A DNA stretch of 5,595 bases from CALGLS01 sp047626155 (lineage in GTDB: Bacteria > Bacteroidota > Bacteroidia > Chitinophagales > Saprospiraceae): the NCBI GenBank assembly GCA_047626155.1, contig JBLHRR010000232.1, positions 1-5,595 on the forward strand. Reading direction: 5' to 3'. Shown piece after piece: positions 1-5,595 of the stretch; the stretch's first letter is position 1, and each line of letters opens with the position of its first letter. Under the pieces are notes generated by a model. That model was not told the origin of the DNA, ran no database searches, and was given only the letters and a program-made list of their open reading frames with translations. Both the position numbers and the translations under genes were made by a program.

Positions 1-2403
1 GGATGTAACATGGTATACACGCGTACTTGGACGGCAATGGATGATTGTGGGAATAGTGCTACGTTTAGTCAGAACATTACAACAACGGATACAGAAGCAC
101 CAAGCTTTACTACTGTTCCAGAAGATTACACCGGGCCTTGCGTGGATGCCAATGGAATGGTGACTGCTTACGCACAGATTTGCTCCAGCTCTGATGATGC
201 GGAGGAGGATAAGGAAGATGGCGATGAAGGAAAAATGAATTTGACCAGCTCCGATTTAGAATTGGTTTTAGATGATTCTCAAAATAAAAATGTAGAAGTT
301 GGAATGCGATTTAAAGAGTTGAATATACCAGCGGGTGCGCAGATTACTTCTGCTCACATTCAGTTTTATGCAGACGCAACGATTGATGTTGATCCTTCTT
401 CACTTACCATACATGGAGAGGATAGTGATAATGCTTTGACTTTTACGACAGAAGATTTTAATATTTCCAACCGGCCAAAAACTTCATCAGCAATAGACTG
501 GGAGCCAGGTGACTGGCAGGTGATTGGAGACAACCATGAAGTAGAGCGTAGCCCAGATTTGACAACGATTGTTCAGGAAATAGTAGATAGAACAGGATAC
601 ACTGCTCAAAGTGCTTTAGCCTTTTTTATCAATGGAACTGGAAAACGTACAGCGATTGCTTATGATTTGAATCCGGATCAAGCACCGGAATTGTATGTGA
701 CTTATCAGGTAGCTGCTGATATTTTTGGTATGGCAACAGCTACAGACAATTGCAGCAGTCCTAACATTACTTTTTCAGATTTAGAAAATGGCGATTGTGC
801 AGGAAGTAAAATCAGAACTTGGATTGCAACCGATGATTGCGATAACAGCAGTACGGCTACACAAATATTGAACTTCACAGATAATATACCTCCTGTTTTT
901 ACCTTTGTGCCAACGCATGTGAATGGTGATTGTGACACGATTAGCTTCCCACCGACCTTTGGAGATCCGATAGTAGCAGACAATTGTGATACAGATCCTA
1001 ACATTACATTTACTGACTTCTTCTATGAGGGAGATACCAATAGTTGTGCGGATGAGGTAGACTATGATTATCGACGTCTCTGGGTGGCTACAGATGATTG
1101 TGGCAATACGACCACTGCGGTCCAGCGATTCAATATCAATGGTACGGATTACTCTTCTTTGTCTGGATTTATCTTCACAGAAGAAGAAGCTCCGGTAGCC
1201 GAAGTAGAAGTGAGTCTGGAAGGATTCAACGGATTTAATATGATGAGCATGTCTCAAGGCAACGGTACCTTTGGTTACAATAGTTTGAATTACGGTTCGA
1301 ACTATACGGTAGCGCCAAAGTCAAATCATGACCCGCTGAATGGAATAAGTACTTATGATATTGTATTGATGAGTCGACACATATTGCAGGTAGAAGCATT
1401 GGATTCTCCTTATAAGATCATCGCTGCAGATGTCAATAAATCAGGGAACGTTACAACTTTCGATTTGGTGGAATTGAGAAAGATGATTTTGTTAGTCGAT
1501 GAAGAATTCGAAAATAACAAGTCCTGGCGTTTTGTGGAAGCTGGTTATACCTTTCCTGATCCTAGCAATCCTTTTAATGTGGTCTTTCCAGAAGAAACTT
1601 TCATCAATGGTTTGGTAGAAGGAGAGGAGCACAATTATGTAGGTATCAAGATTGGAGATGTAAATAACACTGCAATTCCGAACAGCCTAATGGCAGTGGA
1701 AAGCAGAACGCTCGGAGAAGGAATAACATTGCTAATGGATGACGTAGAATTGGAAGTAGGAGAGGAGTATGAAATAAGCGTACGTGCGGAGGACTTTGAT
1801 GCAATCACTGGCTTTCAATTCGCTTTGGACTTTGATGCAGCTGGTTTGGAATTTGTTGATCTAAGCTCTGCAATGCTTCCGCGATTGGGAGCGCAGAATT
1901 TTGGTTTAACCAAAGTGAATGAAGGAAGAATTGTAAGCAGTTGGAATCATAGTGAAGCATTGAGTTTTGATGCGGATGCTGTGTTGTTTACTTTGAGATT
2001 TAAAGCGAAGGCTAACGTTCGATTGAGCGAGGCGTTTTCAATGGCTAACCATAGCATTTCAGCGGAAGCTTATAATCGCGAATTGGACTTGTTGTCTCTT
2101 GACCTACGTTTTGAAGGTGATGTTGATCCTATTTATAACAATGAATATACATTGTACCAAAATCAACCGAATCCTTTTAAGACAAATACCACTATCGGTT
2201 TTGAATTGCCTGCAGAAACAAGGGCAACGATTAGCTTTTATGATTTGTCCGGACGATTGGTCAAAGAGATTTCTAATGATTTTCCGAAAGGATATAATGA
2301 AATTACAGTTGATAAATCAGACTTGAAAGGGAATGGGGTATTGTACTACCGATTGCTGACTTCTGACTTTGAAGCAACTAAGAAAATGATGATTGTTAAA
2401 TAA
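1..2403 (+). CDS. Large secreted multidomain adhesin-like protein with T9SS sorting domain (5' end missing)
   Basis: The frame is open from base 1, so the Met at base 10 is internal: residues GCN precede it and the protein begins in the middle of a repeat. Counting from that Met, HYR/Ig-like repeats carry the motif R-[TL]-W-x-A-[TM]-D-D-C near residues 5, 269 and 356. A beta-rich domain with SSDDAEE and TSSDLELV signatures lies at about 51-233. A carboxypeptidase-regulatory-like beta domain follows at about 382-438. Dockerin-like loops are at 439-493 (NGISTYD, DVNKSGNVTTFD), a cohesin-like domain at about 563-702, and a type A T9SS C-terminal domain at 713-797 (QNQPNPF, YDLSGRLV, final KKMMIVK). 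The family is known for export by T9SS and surface attachment or release. Adhesion or matrix function is inferred; no catalytic domain is visible in this part. The gene ends in TAA, followed by a strong terminator. Confidence 0.93.
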   Translation, partial: GCNMVYTRTWTAMDDCGNSATFSQNITTTDTEAPSFTTVPEDYTGPCVDANGMVTAYAQICSSSDDAEEDKEDGDEGKMNLTSSDLELVLDDSQNKNVEVGMRFKELNIPAGAQITSAHIQFYADATIDVDPSSLTIHGEDSDNALTFTTEDFNISNRPKTSSAIDWEPGDWQVIGDNHEVERSPDLTTIVQEIVDRTGYTAQSALAFFINGTGKRTAIAYDLNPDQAPELYVTYQVAADIFGMATATDNCSSPNITFSDLENGDCAGSKIRTWIATDDCDNSSTATQILNFTDNIPPVFTFVPTHVNGDCDTISFPPTFGDPIVADNCDTDPNITFTDFFYEGDTNSCADEVDYDYRRLWVATDDCGNTTTAVQRFNINGTDYSSLSGFIFTEEEAPVAEVEVSLEGFNGFNMMSMSQGNGTFGYNSLNYGSNYTVAPKSNHDPLNGISTYDIVLMSRHILQVEALDSPYKIIAADVNKSGNVTTFDLVELRKMILLVDEEFENNKSWRFVEAGYTFPDPSNPFNVVFPEETFINGLVEGEEHNYVGIKIGDVNNTAIPNSLMAVESRTLGEGITLLMDDVELEVGEEYEISVRAEDFDAITGFQFALDFDAAGLEFVDLSSAMLPRLGAQNFGLTKVNEGRIVSSWNHSEALSFDADAVLFTLRFKAKANVRLSEAFSMANHSISAEAYNRELDLLSLDLRFEGDVDPIYNNEYTLYQNQPNPFKTNTTIGFELPAETRATISFYDLSGRLVKEISNDFPKGYNEITVDKSDLKGNGVLYYRLLTSDFEATKKMMIVK
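22..1107 (+). repeat. Three HYR/Ig-like protein repeats (degenerate at DNA level)
   Basis: The motif R-[TL]-W-x-A-[TM]-D-D-C-[GD]-N occurs at 22-54, 814-846 and 1075-1107. The first two copies are followed by a D-x-x-x-P-x-F-T-x-V-P segment that opens the next unit. The third copy closes the series and runs into the carboxypeptidase-regulatory-like domain. The spacing between copies 1 and 2 is about 790 bases, against about 260 between copies 2 and 3, because another domain is inserted in the intervening unit. These are protein-level repeats with diverged DNA, so they are not recent duplications. More copies probably lie upstream of the window. Confidence 0.75.
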
Positions 2404-2470
2404 AAAACTAATACGACTTAAGTAGGATTGTTTTGATTAAGTCCTTAGTATATTGAATCTCTATTTGAAA

Positions 2471-2510
2471 AACCCTGCGCCTTTTTGAGGCAGCAGGGTT
2501 CTTTTTTTTT
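2471..2510 (+). terminator. Rho-independent terminator, probably bidirectional
   Basis: AACCCTGC (2471-2478) pairs with GCAGGGTT (2493-2500). Inside it GCCT (2479-2482) pairs with AGGC (2488-2491), leaving a bulged A at 2492 and a 5-base loop. A C and nine T follow at 2501-2510. It lies 67 bases after the stop of the large secreted protein gene and ends the plus-strand transcript. Read on the minus strand, the same stem is followed by a shorter T run (from the A-run at 2468-2472), so it may also stop the convergent lipoprotein transcript, less efficiently. Confidence 0.92.
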
Positions 2511-2561
2511 GGAGGGAGTGAAATGAGAAAGCGTTTGAGTTTCCTCCTATTTAAGGATGTA

Positions 2562-2957
2562 TTATCGAGTACATATAGCTTGACAATTATCAGATATATT
2601 CACATAGAATATCGTAAAGTTAATGTTCAGTATATCCTCTGAAATTGTCCCAGAGCCACTAAAGGTTAGGTCAGCATTGAATTGACTAGGAATTGTAATA
2701 TCATTCCCGCTAACTGTCGCGTTCAATTGCCCTCCCCAATCATAAAAATTGATAATGAAGATGGATTCTTCGTCCAGACTAGATTCAACGATTGTGATAT
2801 TGTAAGCATCATCTCCACTTCCACAGGTTTCGACGACAGAGAAGGTTCCAAGAAATCGATCTCTATCAGGGGGCTCCTCTTTTTTACAACTTCCTATAGA
2901 AAGAAGGAGGCTGATTAAAAGAATAGGTAAATAAACGAATCTAATTATTTGTCTCAT
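2562..2957 (-). CDS. Small outer-surface lipoprotein of unknown function
   Basis: This 131-residue protein starts with a basic N-terminus (MRQIIR), a hydrophobic stretch to about residue 22, and a lipobox S-I-G-S-Cys with Cys24 as the predicted lipidated residue. It is followed by KKEEPPDRDR. A Cys-Lys-Lys start to the mature protein is typical of Bacteroidota lipoproteins. The remaining 100 or so residues alternate hydrophobic and polar residues, suggesting a small beta-barrel or sandwich. They include FLGTFSVVETC near the start and FSGSGTISEDILNINF near the end, with three further Cys residues (after Cys24) that could form disulfides. No catalytic motif is visible. The fold resembles small lipocalin-like Bacteroidota lipoproteins, which is a weak inference. 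The start is the only in-frame Met with the signal peptide; its leader is A-rich with no Shine-Dalgarno. The gene is convergent with the large secreted protein gene, divergent from the lysyl oxidase-like gene, and ends in TAA. Confidence 0.85.
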   Translation of the reverse strand: MRQIIRFVYLPILLISLLLSIGSCKKEEPPDRDRFLGTFSVVETCGSGDDAYNITIVESSLDEESIFIINFYDWGGQLNATVSGNDITIPSQFNADLTFSGSGTISEDILNINFTIFYVNISDNCQAICTR

Positions 2958-3203
2958 TGTTATTTTTTGTAAATGAAATTGGGGTTATTAGTTTAGGTTT
3001 TATTGCAGTTGACGAAATATTTATAACAATATACGTACAAAAGTAGGGCAACTTTATCTATTGCTATCTAAGGTAAGAATATTTTAAAAAAAATCACCAC
3101 CTGTTTTTTTTGAACCTATGTCGCCTAGCCCTCCCTTACATTTCAATCAAAGGCTATGTGATGCCCCATGTTTTTATTATATTTAGAGATAAAAACATCA
3201 GCT
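2958..3203. promoter_or_regulatory. Divergent intergenic region expected to hold two promoters
   Basis: This 246-base AT-rich gap separates two head-to-head genes, so start signals for both must lie here. No copy of the Bacteroidota pattern (TTTG near -33, TAnnTTTG near -7) is convincing. The best plus-strand -7-like match is TATATTTA at 3178-3185, without a good partner upstream. An A8 run (3086-3093) and a T8 run (3104-3111) flank a 10-base spacer and may bend the DNA. The position of the region is certain; exact promoter sites are not. Confidence 0.4.
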
Positions 3204-4148
3204 ATGCAAAAACTATTACTCCCTCTTTTCAGTTCTCTCTTCCTTTCTTACAGCTTATTTGCCCAACCTTGCCAATCGGATGAGTCCACAATCACCGTAA
3301 AAATATTGACAGACGACTGGGCTTTAGAAACCGCCTGGGAATTAAGAAATGCTTCAACAGGAGAAGTCTATGCTAGTTTGGATTACAACACTTATGAAGA
3401 TTTCACACTTTACGAAGAAGATTTCTGCGTACCATTAGGACAATGTATATCTTTTGTAATTTATGACAGTTACAGTGACGGAATTTTTTCTCCTGGCTAT
3501 TACAAGATTTGGGTAGATGGAGTAGCGACGGCTACCAATAATGCTTTTGGAACAGAGGACGAAGTATACTTTAATTGCCCACCGGGTACAAATTGTTATG
3601 ATGCCATTGTTGTTACGGAAGGGGAGTACGTTACGGCCAATGACAATGCCTGGTATGCGTTTACCGCGGACTCCACTGGGACCTATGGAATTTCTACTTG
3701 CTTTGATAATAATATTTGTGATACCAAAATTTGGGTCTATGATGATTGTCAGAATTTAACGATTAGTGAAGACAACACCGGTACTGTTTTTTATAACGAC
3801 AATAGTTTGAATTGTGGCGATCTGGCCGAGTTGCTGGGGTACATAGGAGAAGGTCAGACCTTTTATATTCGGATCGGTGATGCCAGTGATGATTGTAATG
3901 GAGCGCCTTTAAATTGGTCAATATATTATGATGGCCCCGTGATTGGTTGTATGGATCCGGATGCTTGTAATTACAATCCCTTGGCGACCATTGATGATGG
4001 TTCCTGTTTGCAGAATGGAGATCCGGATTGTCCGAATGGCCCTGATCTATTGTTGCGTCAGGATGTTTTGGAAAGCTCCATTTACCTAACCACTTTAGAT
4101 GCAACGGACGAATGTCTGGTCAACGAAGGTTGTCTGACTGGTTTGTGA
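3204..4148 (+). CDS. Secreted lysyl oxidase-like protein, N-terminal part (ends at in-frame TGA)
   Basis: The Met at 3204 is chosen because it gives a clean signal peptide (MQKLLLPLFSSLFLSYSLFA, cleavage probably before Q21); an upstream in-frame ATG at 3168 would add 12 residues ahead of it. From this start, residues 28-125 form a beta domain common in Bacteroidota exoproteins (IYDSYSDGI, GYYKIWVDG, YFNCPPG). Residues 130-243 resemble a pre-peptidase C-terminal (PPC) domain (DNAWYAFT, CDTKIWVYDDC, FYIRIGD). Residues 248-268 are the GCMDPDACNYNP...DDGSC module. Residues 279-314 are the beginning of a lysyl oxidase domain (GPDLLLRQDVLESSIYL, CLVNEGCL, comparable to LPDLV and CAAEENCL in animal LOX). 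The frame then hits TGA at 4146-4148, before any copper ligand. As read, this product would be exported but catalytically dead and without a sorting domain. The frame continues unchanged after the stop, so this is almost certainly half of one gene. Confidence 0.88.
   Translation: MQKLLLPLFSSLFLSYSLFAQPCQSDESTITVKILTDDWALETAWELRNASTGEVYASLDYNTYEDFTLYEEDFCVPLGQCISFVIYDSYSDGIFSPGYYKIWVDGVATATNNAFGTEDEVYFNCPPGTNCYDAIVVTEGEYVTANDNAWYAFTADSTGTYGISTCFDNNICDTKIWVYDDCQNLTISEDNTGTVFYNDNSLNCGDLAELLGYIGEGQTFYIRIGDASDDCNGAPLNWSIYYDGPVIGCMDPDACNYNPLATIDDGSCLQNGDPDCPNGPDLLLRQDVLESSIYLTTLDATDECLVNEGCLTGL
4146..4148 (+). other. In-frame TGA interrupting the lysyl oxidase-like gene
   Basis: The reading ...EGCLTGL-stop-MRDIIRFTTHIQNIG runs through the LOX domain without a change of frame. 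As I recall the bacterial relatives, a G-[FY]-G-x-R segment sits here, so the stop most simply replaces a GGA glycine codon by one G-to-T change. The other two genes with visible stops use TAA. The upstream part has 314 codons and the downstream part at least 482 codons with no further stop. A nonsense mutation, a base-call error, or readthrough/restart all fit. A frameshift does not, because the frame is the same on both sides. Confidence 0.85.
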
Positions 4149-5595
4149 ATGAGGGACATTATTCGCTTTACTACCCACATTCAAAACATAGGAGAGCAGG
4201 ATTATTTTATTGGAGAGCCAACCAACAATGGTAATCAATTTACTTATGACAACTGCCACGATCATTATCATTACGATGGTTACGCAGAATACTTGTTATA
4301 CGATACGGCAGGAACGGTTTTACCGATAGGTTTTAAAAATGGATTTTGTGTATTGGATTTAGAATGTGACAATGGAGGTACTGCACAGTTTGGCTGCAGC
4401 TACATGGGGATTTCAACAGGTTGTGGGAATGTTTACAGCTCCGGTTTGGATTGTCAATGGGTAGATGTAACGGATGTTGCTGATGGGAAGTATGTGATGG
4501 TTACCCGCGTGAATTGGGACAATGCGCCCGATGCGCTAGGACGAGTAGAAAAGGACAGTACGAATAACTGGGGGCAAGTTTGCGTCAATCTGGATCGCTC
4601 TATCGGCGTACTGGAAATGACGGTGCTTGATGATTGCGATCCTTTTGTAGATTGTGCAGGTATTGTTTATGGAAATACCCAATCGGATTGTACAGGTGAA
4701 TGTGGTGGGCTTACGCTGATGGGAGACCTCAACGCCAACAGCGTTCAGGAAATGGTAGATGCTTATGATTACAACAGTTCCATTCTTTCTGATAACATTA
4801 AGGCTACAAGTTGCAACGATTTGAATGCAGACGAACGAATTACGGTCTTTGATGCAGCCTTATTGGCGGGTTGTTTGAACTTTGGTTCTGGCCACACTCA
4901 TAATGGCGGTGGCTTTCACGATCACTGCGAATTCCCGGACGGCATCGTCAATATCTTTGACACGGTTACGCTCAGCATCATTGGCCACAACTACGATGAA
5001 AAGTACATTGATATAGGGATGAAGAATCCGACTTGTGCGGTGGTTGCTTATCAATTTAAAATGGAGGGCTTATTCGTCATAGGCATTGAAAGCTTGATGG
5101 ATGAAACAATGTACCCCATCAATGCGCAAGCGAATAACAGTGGAATGGTCATTGGGATGTCCTATCAAGATTCTACAATTGTGAAGTCGCAGGAGTTTGT
5201 GCCGCTTACCCGTTTGTATTTTAATAACATTCCAACTACAGAAATTTGTCTGGCCGAAATCATAGATGTAGTGAACCATGATTATCAGCAAACGATCACT
5301 GAAATAACGGGGGATTGTTTGACTTTTGTGACTGGGGTGACGGATGCGCTGGTTTCTAGTTTGGAGGTTGCTGTGGAGCCGAATCCTTTTCGGGATTATA
5401 GTATGTTGTGGTTTAGTAATCCGAAGGCGGCAGCTTTTGATTTGACGATTACGGATGTGCAGGGGCGGGTGGTGCGAAGGTATGCGGGGGTTCGGGAGGG
5501 TGTTGTTAGAATTGAGGGGGAGGGTTTGGTGGCTGGGGTTTATTGGTATCGATTGAGTGGGGTTGAGGGAGTTGAAGTTGGGCGGTTGGTGGTGG
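4149..5595 (+). CDS. Lysyl oxidase-like catalytic part with dockerin-like region and T9SS sorting domain (3' end cut by window)
   Basis: This is the same frame continued after the TGA; ATG 4149 abuts the stop. Residues counted from it: 1-150 complete the lysyl oxidase domain, a copper amine oxidase that converts peptidyl lysine to allysine. CHDHYH (36-41) matches the CHQHYH copper motif of animal LOX. Lys63 in GFKNGFC and Tyr96 in CGNVYSSGLDCQWVDVTDV align with the pair that forms lysyl tyrosylquinone. Next come a DCAGIVYGN...GECGG motif (168-187), dockerin-like loops (GDLNANS at 192, DLNADERITVFD at 224-235), a His-rich segment (HTH, HDH at 249-259), a beta domain, and a type A T9SS sorting domain from about 405 (VEPNPF, ITDVQGRVV, AGVYWYRL, GRLVV). 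Only a few residues and the stop seem to be missing. It has no signal peptide, so translated alone it would stay in the cytoplasm. The substrate is unknown; matrix or surface protein cross-linking is inferred. Confidence 0.85.
   Translation, partial: MRDIIRFTTHIQNIGEQDYFIGEPTNNGNQFTYDNCHDHYHYDGYAEYLLYDTAGTVLPIGFKNGFCVLDLECDNGGTAQFGCSYMGISTGCGNVYSSGLDCQWVDVTDVADGKYVMVTRVNWDNAPDALGRVEKDSTNNWGQVCVNLDRSIGVLEMTVLDDCDPFVDCAGIVYGNTQSDCTGECGGLTLMGDLNANSVQEMVDAYDYNSSILSDNIKATSCNDLNADERITVFDAALLAGCLNFGSGHTHNGGGFHDHCEFPDGIVNIFDTVTLSIIGHNYDEKYIDIGMKNPTCAVVAYQFKMEGLFVIGIESLMDETMYPINAQANNSGMVIGMSYQDSTIVKSQEFVPLTRLYFNNIPTTEICLAEIIDVVNHDYQQTITEITGDCLTFVTGVTDALVSSLEVAVEPNPFRDYSMLWFSNPKAAAFDLTITDVQGRVVRRYAGVREGVVRIEGEGLVAGVYWYRLSGVEGVEVGRLVV

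Noticed and set aside
781..1257. Open antisense frame of 158 codons inside the large secreted protein gene
   Set aside because: It has Ile- and Arg-rich low-information composition, no domain or signal sequence, and lies entirely opposite well-supported repeat domains. The other antisense and off-frame openings (705-1004, 2099-2326, 2682-2918, 3541-3759, 3763-4104, 4860-5054, 5070-5291) fail for the same reason.
2415..2443. Inverted repeat GACTTAA ... TTAAGTC after the large secreted protein gene
   Set aside because: It is seven AT-rich pairs around a 15-base loop with no T tract. The strong terminator 28 bases later explains transcription end better.
3178..3185. TATATTTA as a Bacteroidota -7 element
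   Set aside because: It matches five of six key positions of TAnnTTTG, but no TTTG-like element stands at the right distance upstream, and such matches are frequent in AT-rich DNA.
3168..3203. ATG at 3168 as start of the lysyl oxidase-like gene
   Set aside because: It would put MFLLYLEIKTSA before a second, standard Met-Gln-Lys signal peptide. The Met at 3204 gives the normal short basic start and hydrophobic core.
4146..4148. Programmed frameshift or selenocysteine at the TGA
   Set aside because: The frame is identical before and after the stop, so no shift is needed. The expected residue is glycine rather than cysteine, and I see no convincing SECIS-like hairpin just downstream.

Overview
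The window looks like chromosomal DNA from a marine or freshwater Bacteroidota, most likely a Saprospiria-type bacterium (Lewinella/Haliscomenobacter relatives). This is inferred from large Cys- and Asp-rich multidomain secreted proteins, type IX secretion system (T9SS) C-terminal sorting domains, a GCMDP...DDGSC module, dockerin-like repeats, A-rich leaders without a clear Shine-Dalgarno, and a small Cys-Lys-Lys lipoprotein. No RNA genes, insertion sequences, CRISPR arrays or phage genes were seen.

Layout: (1) Bases 1-2403, plus strand, hold the 3' part of a giant secreted protein: HYR/Ig-like repeats, one of which appears to carry a nested beta-rich domain, then a carboxypeptidase-regulatory-like domain, dockerin-like calcium loops, a cohesin-like domain and a T9SS sorting domain. 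(2) Bases 2404-2561 are a convergent gap with a strong hairpin terminator at 2471-2510. (3) Bases 2562-2957, minus strand, encode a small lipoprotein of unknown function. (4) Bases 2958-3203 are a divergent intergenic region that should hold two promoters. (5) From 3204 to the window end, plus strand, lies one long reading frame for a secreted, T9SS-sorted lysyl oxidase-like protein. It is interrupted by a single in-frame TGA at 4146-4148.

The main discovery is this lysyl oxidase-like gene. The downstream half keeps the CHxHxH copper motif and the Lys and Tyr expected to form lysyl tyrosylquinone. The TGA falls inside the catalytic domain, with the same frame open on both sides for hundreds of codons. 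Either this is a very recent nonsense mutation or sequencing error, or the protein is made by readthrough or restart at the ATG abutting the stop.

The genes are not an evident operon. The two large proteins share a secretion route and module types, which suggests cell-surface or extracellular matrix roles, but no shared pathway is shown by the sequence.
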